Below the pieces are notes generated by a model. It was given only the letters and a program-made list of their open reading frames with translations. It made no database searches and was not told where the DNA came from. From positions 4,423,501 to 4,487,500 of the forward strand of contig CP126202.1 of the NCBI GenBank assembly GCA_030272155.1: a stretch of 64,000 bases of DNA, read 5' to 3'. The stretch is from Tetradesmus obliquus (taxonomy: Eukaryota > Chlorophyta > Chlorophyceae > Sphaeropleales > Scenedesmaceae). The translations under genes and the position numbers were made by a program. Positions 49,080-61,301 of the stretch are shown here, piece after piece; position 1 is the stretch's first letter, and each line of letters starts with the position of its first letter.

Positions 49080-49444
49080 GCATGCCTGCATATGCATGCC
49101 TCAAATGCATGCCTGCAATGCATGGCTCCGTGGACGACTCATATGCTGTGCGGTCTGCATCATGCATGCCTTCAATGCATGCCTTCCAACCAAATGCATG
49201 CCTTCAAATGCATGGCCCCATGCACGGCTTCAGTGCTGTGCAGTGTGCATCACACGCATGCCCCATCTGCAAGCAACCACATTCCTTTGCTTCCAGCTTC
49301 TGTCCTCGTGCAGGTGCACATTGCACGCATGGATGCACCTTCACATTCCTTGCGCCCACACCATCCCAGAAACACAGCCAACAGACACGGCAGACTCACA
49401 ACACAGCCGTGTGCAATCACCGCTTGTAACAGCAAGCCAGGAAC
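43911..49444. other. Region between the two MIP genes, repeats and no convincing gene
   Basis: A roughly 323-bp offset repeat at about 44114-44290 and 44437-44600 (CATGACAGAAACTGTGC..., GTGGAAGTGCACAGCTTGG). Long plus-strand frames at 45070-46185 and 47013-47561 have no recognisable domain; the second is free of repeats and could be coding. An 11-bp GCTGAATATAA repeat x4 lies at 48052-48096. Confidence 0.45.
49038..49077. repeat. (ATC)n microsatellite
   Basis: About 13 ATC units, followed to about 49240 by at least seven ATGCATG(C/G)C words spaced 10-30 bp. Confidence 0.9.
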
Positions 49445-49775
49445 CGCTTACGCCTCAACCTCCTTGGCATCAGCAGCACCAGAAGCGTCCTTGCCGCCGG
49501 TGAAGGTGCTTGTGAGCTTAGATAGCGCAGACAAAAAATCACAAAGCACAGCGCAAGCAGCCAGGCTGGATGGCTTATCATAAGCAGTGTTTGATTATGC
49601 CTCCACTTCCTTGGCATCATTGGTGGTGTCCTTGCCGCCAGTAAAGGTGCTTGTGAGCTTGGATGGCGCAGACAAGAAAGCGCTGCGCGCATTGGCGCCC
49701 ATGCTCTGCAGGTGGCTCAGCAGGTCTGTCACGTTCTCATCACCACCCTCGCGGAAACGCTTGGGGGGGTTGCCT

Positions 49776-49814
<39 letters not shown>

Positions 49815-50150
49815 GCGGCAGCAGCAGCAGCAACGTCGCTACATGTTGGCGCCGATACTCTGCAAGTGGCTCAGCAGGTCTGTCACATTCTCATCGCCAC
49901 CCTCGCGGAAACGCTTGGGGGGGTTGCCTGCAGCAGTAGCAGCAGCAACAGCAGCAGCAGCAGCAGCAGGGCACATGCGAATATGTTGGCGCCCATGCTC
50001 TGCAGGTGGCTCAGCAGGTCTGTCACGCTCTCATCACCACCCTCGCTGAAGCGCTTACGGGGGTTGCCTGCAGCAGCAGCAGCAATGTGGCAACATGTTG
50101 AGAGGTCGGTGCAGGTGGCTCAGCAGGTCAGTCAATTTATGCCGCCGCCC
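49445..50150 (-). repeat. Repeated exon-10 segments of MIP copy B
   Basis: The exon-10 start (minus strand GGCAACCCCC..AAGCG, then GACAGACCTGCTGAGCCACCTGCAGAGCATGGG) occurs in the real exon and at about 49855-49935, 49985-50072 and 50095-50150. An exon-end copy lies downstream at about 49445-49530. (CAG)n tracts sit between the units. Confidence 0.85.
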
Positions 50151-53100
50151 TCTCTGAGACGCTGACCATGCCTCTCCATGCCAGATGGTGCGCAAGGCCA
50201 TAGTAAAAATCACATCACAATCACATTCAGACCGTCAGCAACAGTCACACACACCGTTTTTCCACATCAGCAGCGCCTCCATTTCATACATCCATCCTTT
50301 GAACTCTGGATCATACATTGTCGTTACCCAGAAAAGGAAATTCAAACACGCTGTAGCCACGCGCCAATAATCCACATCCACAGCGCCTTCACCCCAGACA
50401 CCTTCTCTCGGATCAGAGACCATACATCATTGTTATGGAAATCAAACAGCATCCCCTCTGGCCCCACGCACCTGTGATCCACATCCACAGCGCCTCGCTC
50501 CTCTTCAGCTGGAAGGCAGCCATAGAGGAAAAGGGGGACAGCGGGCCGAAGCCAGACACAAAGGCAAAGATGGAGCAGGCCAGCAGTGCCGCCAGCAGCT
50601 CTGCCAGGATGTAGATCCACGCCAGCTCCTTGCCGCAGCCAAACACAGCCAGAGGGCCTGAACCAGCAGCAGCAGCAGCAGCAGCAGCAGCGTAGCAACG
50701 AGTCAGGCGGCGGTCTTGTGCAGTTGCATACCCGTGCGACACAGCATACCACACCACAGCATGTAGCTAGATGGTTACTGCATGCAGACAGGCCTTTTGG
50801 CCAGCTAGCAGGCCTGCAGCAGCAAGCATCCTTGTTGCACAGCTGTGCAGCATTGCTCACCAACTTGGAACTGGACTGTGCCTGGCTGTATAGATATTGC
50901 AAGCAGGCAGACCTGCTTTGGCCTGATGCATGCATTCAGCAACCCCACTCCTGTCGCTAATATAATTTCCTCCAATAAACCGACAATTCACAGCATTGTA
51001 CTGAGCACGTTGGTGCGCACACAAATCTCTTCGCCAACACTGCTGCATCCCTCACTCACCGATCACGCGTGCGGGGTTGAGTGCCGCCCCGGTGTACTTG
51101 CCTCCCGTGCCTGCGCATGCCACCAGGCTGAGCCCCACCACCAGCGGCGTGAAGCTGCCATGGCCGGGCTTGGCCACACCGCAGGCATACACCACACTGA
51201 TGAGCGTGAAGGTCATGACCACCTCCCAGCCAAACAGCTGCGCATTGGTCATCTCCTGGTGAACGGTGGTGGGGTCAAAGCAGCCGGGGCCTCCGTTGCC
51301 CATGCCTGCGCAAGCGGTAACATACCATTAGCACAACTTTAATTCAGCAAAATGCAGCTGCAAAGTGTTGTGGCGGTCACAGCAGACCGAACCGCCGTTA
51401 CCCATGCCTGCAGGGCGCAGCAGTTCAAAAGAGGCATCATGTTGAAGTTAGGATGGATTGTGAAGACCTGCGCATTGGTCACCTCCTGGTGGACGGTGGT
51501 GGGGTCAAAGCAGCCGGGGCCACCGTTACCCATGCCTGCAGGATAGGAGAATCAGTGTCAATTGACAATGGTGCGACACTATGCTTGTTGTGAGTGATGT
51601 CAGGGTGCACGGTGGTGGGGGCGAAGCAGCCGGGGCCGCCGTTGCCCATGCCTGCAGCATGACACACAACAATATATGAACATTTAAATTTTTGGGGCGG
51701 GTGGTGGGTGGAAAGTGCTGGGGTGGATGGTGGTGGGGTCAAAGCAGCCGGGTGGGAAGAGCAGTGTCACTAAGCAATGGTTCGGCCCTGTGCTTGTAGT
51801 AGGTCATGTCAGGGTGGACGGTGGTGGGGTTTGCCGCACCGCCTGCAGTTTGTCACCCTGCCGTCTTTCTGGACTGAGGTAACAGCACCCGGGACAGCAT
51901 GCAGCAAGCTCAAGACACCCTGCGCCCACAGCGATTGGATTCTTCCGGATATGTACTGGCTTTTGCATTGGGTTTGGATTGGATTTTGGATTGGATTGGT
52001 TTTGGATTGAGATGTGGAACACATGCAACTGGGCTGCCCACTCACCCACGTGTGCGCCAGGCACTAGAGCAGCAGCCAGCAGCGAACCAAAGATGGACCC
52101 AACAATCTGCAGCAGCAGCAGCAGCAGCACCAGCAGCAGCAGCAGGGGCAACACAGGGTGATTTCACTGTCCTTGTTTGCTGGTGTTCAGTAGCAGCTGC
52201 GGTGCCTGCTGATGCTGGCAATACAGCTTGACCAGATCAACTAAGAAGTTTGTGCATTGAGCATGCGGTAGATGACAATGAGTGATTTGCAAGCAGAATC
52301 TGTGGCTGGCACACATGCATACTGTGGATGTACATCCACCAGCCATGCACATTAGACATTGCGCAATATACCATCACAAAGAGCCAGCACAGCAGCAGCA
52401 GCAGCAGCAGCAGCAACACCGCCCCACCTGCAGAGCGATGTACAGCATGGAGTGCAGCAGCGGGTAGAAGCCGCACAGCAGCGTGCTGCAGCAGCAGGCA
52501 CACACAGCAGCAGCAGCAGCAGCAGCAGCAGGATATCAGACGCAGTTTGGTGAGATGAAAGCTGCGGCATGCTGTGGCGGGCCCAAGCAACGCAGCAGGG
52601 GCTGACTGCAACATGCATTGTGCATGTGGCAGAAGAGGCTGCTGGATGTTACAAGCGGCAAAATGACAAACGAATGTAACAACAGCTGATGCATGTCCAG
52701 GCGACGTGCTCCCATGCTCAAACATTGATTGGCTGCTGTGATAGGCAGCGGTTGTGCTGACCAGCAGCAGCAGACACCCTCCCCTCCCAGCCACCCACCT
52801 CATGGTCACTGCTGGGTTGAGGTGGCCTCCTGAGATGTTGGCGGCCATGTAGATGCAGATGCTGCGGCAGCAGCAGCAGGCAGCAGCAGCAGCAGCAGCA
52901 GCATGAGCTCCAAGTGATGATAAAGCTGGCAGGTGTGTTACACAACAAGAGTCTGCAATCAGGGACGACCAGCACAAAGTACTTGAAACCAGTCATAAGT
53001 GCAGCAGGCAGGAGTCACTGAATAGCGTGGGAGACTCACGCGAGCGCCAGGCCGTTCACCCATGGGGTTGCAGGACTGTGGGTTTTACATTCTAGGAGCA

Positions 53101-54624
53101 GCAGCAGCAATGCGCAGTCACTCACGCGAGCGCCAGGCCGTTCACCCATGGCCCGTGCACTGGGTCACTGACAGTAGTCCCCAGGAAGCTGAAGATGAGC
53201 ACACCTGCAGCGGCAGCAGCAGCAGCAGCAGCAGCAGGGGTGAGAAGAGAGTCAGCGCATGCAATGTGCCATACACAAGCTGCACTAAGTGTGTATGTGT
53301 TGTGCCGCAGGGGCTGTGCACTGTGGCATGTGCTTGCCGCAGTACAGTTGAGTGGAATGGGGGTGCGTGACACAGCAGTGCTGCAGAAGGAAGTGGCCAG
53401 GGTGTGTAAGGAACATGATGCTGACGGACACTGCCTGCTGCACAGCTGCTTACCCTATCGCAGTGGAGTTCGATGTCAGTGTACTGCAGTGTGCAGCAGC
53501 AGCAGCAGCAGCAGCAGCCAAGGTGGGAGTTAAACGGCCGTCAACCGGCATCAAACTGTGTGGCACAGCACGTGCCTGCAACAAACTGCACTGCAGCTGC
53601 AGGATCCTGCAATGCTCATCATGGCAGCATGCAGCATGCTGCAGTTTCTATCCAATAAAAATGATGCTGCCTTTGAAAGAAAGGGCTCTGCTGAGGCCCT
53701 GAGCACCCCTGAGGGGTTGGGGTGGGGGGATGGGTGGGGTAGGGGGCCGGGGGGAGGGGAGTGGCAGCGGGAGGGGTTGTGCTGAAGCAAACAGCTGACA
53801 CATGTATAGTTTGTCCTTTTGTGCAGGCTTATGTGCGCATGCGCTGTGTCTGGCCGAAGACTGAGAAAATAATCCTGACGGTACCACAAGGACGGGGTGA
53901 GTCTGGTGTAAGATGATGAGAACAGCGAGCAGACTGACCAAGAGGAGCCCGTTAGATAATTTTTACTTTTGGCTTTCGAAAACTCCCAGCACAGCTCTGA
54001 ATACCACAATCGCCTCTATCTAATCAGCCGCTCTTCACGGGTGGTGTGTAGCAGCACCTGCTGCTTGTGCAATTATCCTAACTGTTGGCATTTAATGCAC
54101 GAGCAGGCGCCAGTCCATCGACTCACCCGAAGCCAAGTTCGCCGGACAGAAATGCAAGGTGCAGAAAGATACAAGAGGTGGTGGTCAGTATCTCATTGTC
54201 TCAAGACAAAGCTATGTAATGACTGATGCGCTGATCGGTATTCATAAACGTCTCTGCTGCTGTTGCTGCTTAGTGCGAGCTGCCAGCGCCGACAGTGCGT
54301 CTGGAGCATGAGTACTGCCTCTGATCAGGATACGCCATTCATGATTACAATCAACCGATAGCAGGACTTGCAATGCATCACGTGCGTGTGCAAAGAGCTT
54401 ACGATGAACTCCACAATCAGCGAAACGCTGAAAGTCCGGGAGGCGATGGCCTGGTAGTTGCTGAACACCTGCAGAATCGCGCAACCATTTCGTATCATTA
54501 ATGTGCTTTTGTAAACAGCAGCGGAGGCTGTGAGAGCAGCTGCTTTGTATAGACCGGCCGGGTAAGCTGCTGAGCTGTGCAACACACGCCAGCTCACCGT
54601 CTCCTGATCCACTGCGGACGGCAT
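49595..54624 (-). CDS. Aquaporin / MIP-family channel, copy B
   Basis: Paralogue of copy A, in opposite orientation. Exons: 54624-54598, 54468-54403, 53204-53126, 52861-52799, 52485-52428, 52106-52046, 51305-51060, 50657-50472 and 49773-49595. Exon lengths equal those of copy A except that exon 50657-50472 (186 nt) is copy A's two 93-nt exons fused without an intron. Both NPA boxes and the following Arg are kept, and the start MPSAVDQET mirrors MPSTVDQET. The tail (GGDENVTDLLSHLQSMG) resembles A and then diverges. As in A, an exon of 3n+1 nt is missing from the model between 54403 and 53204; a conserved block at 54127-54156 matches 39575-39604 but lacks an obvious AG acceptor. Very likely functional as a channel if that exon exists. 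Confidence 0.82.
51385..51832 (-). repeat. Four to five copies of MIP-B exon-7 start in the preceding intron
   Basis: The real exon start (plus-strand view GTGGTGGGGTCAAAGCAGCCGGGG ending CCCATGCCTGCG) is echoed at about 51385-51418, 51468-51540, 51600-51655, 51718-51755 and 51808-51832. Two keep the CCCATGCCTGCAG acceptor and an open frame. Confidence 0.9.
53036..53080 (-). repeat. Copy of MIP-B exon-3 end with donor
   Basis: ACTCACGCGAGCGCCAGGCC at 53036 repeats the exon-3 end and GTGAGT donor found at 53121-53145. Confidence 0.85.
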
Positions 54625-54684
54625 CTTGACCGGGTGCTTTTTGATTGAAACAAAAGTTCTGGCAGTGAGACGTTTGCAGCGCAC

Positions 54685-55620
54685 GGCTTGCTGTGCAACC
54701 TCCGGTCTATTGCTTGTCTGGAACAGGCTGTTGCTGAGAGACGATCAAACTCAGACGTGAACCAACGTTGTCAAGACCTTGGAGTCATGATTAGCCTTTT
54801 ATGTCCTCGCTGGCCGACTGAAGTAACACCGGCATGACGGTGTGACAGGTCGGGGCCCACCTCTCGCGAGTGACACTGCTTTCCGCTACCTTACGTTGTG
54901 TTGCGCTGCCCTTTCCAGCATCAGAACTGCCCTCCGACTCTTTCGGACTCAACGTCACGTCCTGCTTGCATCTGCAGCAGAACACTTCACACTTGAAGTG
55001 CGCCCGACACAGGGTTGGGCCAACCCTGCAGGGATGACTCATGATCTACTAGACATTATAAAGAGTTGCAGGTCACACATTACAAGACATAGTATGTTCC
55101 ACAGCATGGATCACTCCCAGTAGGTTACACTGCCAGAACTCGACATCCCTCATGCTCAGAGCCAACAGCAGGCCAGCAAAGCTCATTCTTGCTTGGCAAG
55201 CACTGCCGTCACAACATCCTGCTCGCAGCAGCATTCCTCAGATTTTGGCACTGCCTGCTGCCACCTACAGGAGCCAAAATGCCAATGATAGGCAATGCAT
55301 GTCATGCCAGCATTTATGGTCGACAACAGTTGCTGCTGCTGCGCAGCTAGCACCACTGGCAGCCTTGCACCAGAAAGCCTCTGTCGAGGCAAGTCTACTG
55401 CCTGACCAGCCCTCCCTGTGAGGTCACTGCCAGTGCACACAGTGCACATCATGCAACGGCGCACAGCGCTGTGCTAGCACATGCTGCGTCTCTGACACAA
55501 GCCTATCTTCAGATAACAGGCAACTGCGTCCAATCCAACTTAACACGCAACTGCTGCAGCTGCGCAGCTTGACAGCGCCACCTTCTGAGGAAGCACCTTG
55601 CAAACCCAGCACACTACATG
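54685..55620. other. Intergenic stretch upstream of MIP copy B
   Basis: No gene recognised. It must carry the promoter of copy B; only short frames without signatures are present. Confidence 0.4.
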
Positions 55621-55623
55621 TAC

Positions 55624-55767
55624 GTCAGCTTGCGCCCGCTGCTGTCAGCTTGCGCCCGCTGCTGTCAGCTTGCGCCCGCTGCTGTCAGCTTGCGCCCGCT
55701 GCTGTCAGCTTGCGCCCGCTGCTGTCAGCTTGCGCCCGCTGCTGTCAGCTTGCGCCCGCTGCTGTCA
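55624..55767. repeat. 20-bp minisatellite, 7 copies
   Basis: Seven identical copies of GTCAGCTTGCGCCCGCTGCT. They are open in three frames, but this only reflects the repeat. Confidence 0.95.
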
Positions 55768-55934
55768 CGGGCTGCACATCATTTTGCCAGCTGTGAGCTG
55801 CACGCAACAGCCGCAGCGCAGGCACTGCTGTACAGCAGCCATCTACAGATGTACTACATGATCTGCAGACAGCTGTCTGTCTGTCAACAACTGCACATAC
55901 GCCTGGTGCATCCAGTGCAGCAAGTGGATGCCAT

Positions 55935-56855
55935 CAGCACAGCCATGCCACCTGCACTTGAGCAGCAGCATGCCACCAAGGACAGGCTGCACTGTCCAAC
56001 GCCTCGTTGAAGCACCAATCACTGCTCACTGCCTCTCATCGCCAATAGAAGGGCCTGCACATATTCCCATGCCACCTGCACTTGAGCAGCATCATGCCAC
56101 CAAGGACAGGTGCACTGCCCACTGCCTGTCACCACATAACAAGATCCTGTTCCTGATCAGAAAGGCCTGTACGGCTGGCTGACAGGCGCAGCAGCGTACT
56201 GCGGGTACTGGGCTCTTCTGCTCATGGAGGCAGGTACTCGCCCCGCAGGCGCTGCATCAAGTGGATGGCATCAGCACAACCATATGCCACCTGCACTTGA
56301 GCAGCATCATGCCACCAAGGACAGGAGCACTGTCTACTGCATTGTCATCATAACACCAATCACTGCTCACTGCCTGTCACCGCCAATATCAAAAGGGCCT
56401 GTACAGCTGGCTATTAGGACTGGCTGTCGCTCTTGCTCAGTACCTGCCTCCACGAGCAGAAGAGCCACATCAGAAGGGTCTGCAGGGCTGGCTGACAGGC
56501 GCCCCTGGTCAGTGCCTGCCACTATGAGCGAGCAGCCACATCAGAAGGCTGCTGCTGCTGCTGCTGCTGCTGCTGGCTGCTGCTGCTGCTGCCTGCCACT
56601 ATGAGCGAGCAGCCACATCAGAAGGGTCTGCAGGGCTGGCTGACAGGCGCAGCAGCTTATGGCCGGCTGCCTCTCCTTACATCATCAGAAAGGCCTGTTC
56701 GGCTGGCTGCCAGGCGCAGCAGCATACTGCGGGTACTGCTGGCTGTTAGGACTGGCTGCCGCCCCTGCTTAGTACCTGCCTCTAAAAGCAGAAAGAGCCA
56801 GATCAGAAAGGTCTGCAGGGCTGGCTGACAGGCGCAGCAGCATACGGCCGGCTGC
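55935..56855. repeat. Dispersed copies of the CCCH-gene 3' end and an associated repeat
   Basis: TGCCACCTGCACTTGAGCAGC followed by ATGCCACCAAGGACAGG occurs three times (about 55945, 56070, 56286). AGAAAGGCCTGTACGGCTG followed by GCGCAGCAGCATACTGCGGG, the reverse of the coding end of the CCCH gene, recurs in whole or part at about 56155, 56395, 56480, 56610, 56690 and 56810. Confidence 0.85.
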
Positions 56856-56861
56856 CTCTCC

Positions 56862-56866
56862 TTACA
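56862..56866 (-). terminator. TGTAA signal directly after the CCCH-gene stop
   Basis: On the minus strand the stop TGA (56872-56870) is followed within 4 nt by TGTAA. If used, the 3' UTR would be only about 20 nt. Confidence 0.35.
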
Positions 56867-56869
56867 TCA

Positions 56870-57519
56870 TCAGAAAGGCCTGTACGGCTGACTGACAGGC
56901 GCAGCAGCATACTGCGGGTACTGCTGCGGCCCTGCAGGCGCTGCATGCTGCTGCTGCTGCTGGTAGGCAGGCTGCAGCGGATTGTATGCCGGCTGCTTCG
57001 GCTGCTGCGGCTGCTGCTGGTACTGGTACGGCTGCTGTTGCTGCTGTGGATATGCTGGCTGCACGAAGGCAGGCTGTTGGTACTGCGGCGGCTGCTGCTG
57101 CTGGTACTGGTAGGGCTGCGGAGGCTGCTGCTGCTGCTGCTGCTGGTACTGGGCCTGCTGCTGATACTGGGGCTGCTGCTGTGGCTGCTGGTACTGTGGC
57201 TGCTGCTGTGGCTGCTGGTACTGTGGCTGCTGCGGTGGCTGCTGGTACTGCTGCTGCTGCTGTGGCTGCTGGTACTGTTGCTGCTGCTGTGGCGGTGCAG
57301 CTGCCTGCTGCGGCACCCAAGGAGATGGCATCGGCACTGCTACAGGAGCAGCCTGCTGCTGCTGCTGCTGCTGCTGCAGCTGACTGCTGCCGCTGCTGCT
57401 GCCAGCAGCCACGTTGTGCACGCCTTCATGCAGGTAGTTGCAGTTGTCTCCGTGCCTGCACTGCCCAAACCTAAACAGCTTGCACGGCTTGGTTCTGTAT
57501 GCGCTGGGCTTTGGCTTTG

Positions 57520-57569
<50 letters not shown>

Positions 57570-57961
57570 CCTGCAGCTGATCCGCTTGGGCTCGGGCCCC
57601 TGCTGCTGCCTCCTGGCTGCTGCTGCTGCTGCTGTGGTGCTGTGTCTGCCATGGCCTGGTGGAGCTTCTGCTGCACCTGCTGCTGCGTCTCGCTGCGGGG
57701 CCGCCGCACACCTCCACCCTGCGATGCATTACATAGCACCCGCACCGCAGGCAAGCAGATAGAACAAAAACAGGTCAGGCTTGCAAGCCTGCCACTTGGC
57801 GAGCCAAAACTTGAAACAGCAGCAGCACAGGCGCCTCGCACCCCCACCCTGCGATGCATTACATGGCACGCACGCACCACAGGCAAGTAAACAGCACGGT
57901 GTAAGAACAGCAACGCAGCACTAGACAAGGCTGCAAGCCTGCGCATGGCAAGCTAGATGCT

Positions 57962-58015
<54 letters not shown>

Positions 58016-61000
58016 CACCACCGGTTTTCGGCAGGAGGATGCTGTTGGCAGGAGAATGACGACATTTGGTGACCAAGCAAGGATGCTGTAGCACAGCCGC
58101 CTCATAATCAATACGGCGAAATAAGCAAAGTGTTACTACTATGCACTTGTCCCTGCCCAACAATGGCTGCTAGTGCTTCAAAGTGATTGGCAGATTTGAA
58201 GGAAGTCACAAGGCATGTTGGCATAAACGGCCCAAATGCATTTAGGCTGTGCATGCCACGATGACTGTGATTCAGTTCAGATCAGCTCAAGCACCTCAAA
58301 ACACCAGAAGCCAAAACATTGCGGCAGCAGCCTGTTTGATCACTCTTTGGGCCTTGCCAGGATCGAACTGGCGACCTTAGGATGCCTCTCACTCGCAGTG
58401 AGTCATGTTATGAGACCTACGCGCTAACCAACTGCGCCAAAGACCCAGCCCAACATGCCAGCTCCAACTGGGGCCAGCAGCCGGCTGCAGGCAACTGCCG
58501 CTGTTGCTGCAGGCAGCAGTGCCGCGCCTGCTGACTGTCATGTGGCCATGCGACCGCTACTGCTGCCTCTGGGGCGATAGCTTGCCCACCCCTGTAACAG
58601 ACCTCTCTCGCCGACTTCTGGGCTGCAAGATGCCTCTGGAGTTTCACTTTAATTGCATCTTGTGGCTTGCTATCGGGTTCTCATGATATGTGAGCTGAAA
58701 GAGGGGCAAGTGACGCGCTCTAGGGCGATGGCTTGCCCACCCCTGTAACAGACCTCTCTCTCGACTTCTTCATGCCAAACACCTATGGTAAGCAGCACCA
58801 TTGTGCATCCCGCTTGCTGTTTGGACCATGCCTGCCTTCCCTTGTGCGTTTTGTGCCCTGTGCTTTGAGCACCCTGCTGCTTTTCGTGCTGCACTTCGCA
58901 CATGCTGCACTGCATGTACTTGTTGGTTTATGGGGAGGTAGGGGCTGCAAGATGCCTCTGGAGTTTCACTTTGGTTGCATCTTGTGGCTTGTTATCGGGT
59001 TCTCATGATATGTGAGCTGAAAGAGGGGCAAGTGACGCGCTCTAGGGCGATAGCTTGCCCACCCCTGTAACAGACCTCTCTCTCTCTCTCTCTTGCCCAC
59101 CCCTGTAACAGACCTCTCTCAGCGATTTCCTGTGCACACCGTTGAACTCCTCTCGGCGCAACATAAAATAATATAGAACCACATCTCCTTCCCGCTTTCC
59201 CTAGAGGCCTACAACCAAGCTGCATGCCTCACCTGCACCATGTCGCGGTACTAGCCCTCACCTTCAGATTAACCACAGACACCCACAAACAGTACACCAG
59301 CCAAAAACTAAAGTGCAGCAAGCAAGCCTCTCACCTGCACCATGTCGCGGTACCAGGCCGCATAGCTGCTGTCCACCACGTTGTAAGCCGCTGTAAGCCG
59401 TAAAACCTCAACACATAAAACCAGCAATTTGCCGAGTGCAGCAAGCACGCCTCTCACCTGCACCATGTCACGGTACCACGCCGCATAGCTGCTGTCCACC
59501 ACGTTGTAGGCAGTCAGGAACAGCGGAGGCAGGTAGGAGCCGTCGGCACTGACAGGGGCGGGCTGGTAGCGCGCTCGCGGCACGTAGGAAGCCGCACGGC
59601 CAGCCAGCCTGCACAGTACATGCATGTGTGGCAGCAGCAGCAGCAGCAGTGCGTTGAGCAAACACTACAGAGGCACCCACATCACATGCAGGTGGCACGT
59701 TAACGTCACACCCTCACACGTTTCAACGCCTCAGCGTGCAAGCCTCGGCCCCCGAAACCCTAAGCACAGCTTGCCCAACATCCATCTGCCTGATCCAGTT
59801 TCTAGAACACCATTAGATTCAAATGATCACAAAAGGAGGCTACTTCAACAGGACCTTCCTGCATTTTGTATCATCACCCTCACCTGGCCGCCTCTGCTGC
59901 CCGCGCCAGGCTCATGTTCTGCACGCCCCCCGACATCAGGTGATCCAACGCATCCACATCCTTGCGCGCACGCGCTGCCGCTGCCACTGCTGCTGCCGCA
60001 GGACTTGAGTGGGCCTCCCCATTCAGTGACTCGTCATTGTCATCGTCATCGTCTGCTGCTGTTGTGGTGGGTGCTGCTGCGTCATCCACCCCAGGCAGCG
60101 ACATGTGGCGGAACTTGCAGGATGCGCCAAACCTGCAGACAACCCAGCAGCAGCAGCAGCAGCAGCAGGTGCGCAGGCGAAGTCACTACAGCTATCGCGG
60201 CTGCAGTGAGTTGCGATGCTGCTGTTGCGCTGATCCAGCAGGTGAGTGCAGTAGCACTGGCAGCCCACACAGCAGAGCACTGCCCTCATGATCCCTGCCA
60301 CAATCCACCAGAGCTGAATATATTTATAAATTATATACATTATATAAACATAATTTTTATTTATATTGTTTGAAAATGTTATCTTAATGGCGCCTGGGCT
60401 CACCTGCATTTTCCCTGCTGCCAGAACACACACAGGGGTGGGATCTTGGGGCTTTTGCGTGGCGCTGCTGCTGCTGCTGCTGCTGGGGCCTGCTGCACCT
60501 CCTGCTGCTGCTGCTCCTCATCCTCTGCATAGTCTGCTGCATCATACTCTGCCTCATCGCCGTTTGCATCATCTGCGTGAGTGTCTTCTGCGGCGCTGCT
60601 GCCCTCGCCTGCTGCTGCATCGTCACTATTGGCGTCCTCCTGCTCTTCTACCTCTGCAGCAGCAGCAGCAGCAGCGGCAGCGCATGAGTTGAGCAGTGCA
60701 CACCATACACAGGAGCGCTAGCTTGCCCATCATACAGCAAGGCATCAGCAGGCTCAAACTGCCCTCCATAACTGTTAGTTTGACATGGTGCCATTGTGCA
60801 CTGGCAGCCAGCAGCCGCCCAGGTTGTAGAAAGCCAGGCACGGCTGCACAAACAAGCAGCCATACAGCCACAACGCCTGCCATATGCTGATAACGGACAC
60901 CAGAGATAAGGCAGACACAGCAAGTCAGCCAGCATCAGCACTCCTACAACACTGCAGCATCCAGCCACACACACCCTCCTCCTCCTCCTCCTCTGCCTCC

Positions 61001-61254
61001 CCCTGCCCCTCTTCACCATCCTCTTCCTTCTTTGCAAACATCGCAGCAAAGCCAGCATCCCTGTTCTTCTTCTTCTTGCTGGCCTTGCCGGCCGCGCTGC
61101 TGCTGCCGCCGCCGCTGCTGCTGCCGGCAGCGCGGCCGGCTGTTTTGAACTTCTGAGGTGTGTTCCAGGTGCCCCAGTCTGGCGTGCCGCTCCATGTGTG
61201 GTTGCCTGCCAGGCCTGTGCGCACCTTGACAGAGTACTCGGTGCCTGTGGGGTG

Positions 61255-61301
<47 letters not shown>

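Noticed and set aside
56986-57580. Leu- and Ala-rich plus-strand frames of 160-210 codons
   Set aside because: Antisense of the Gln-rich tail of the CCCH protein; CTG repeats give Leu or Ala in any frame.
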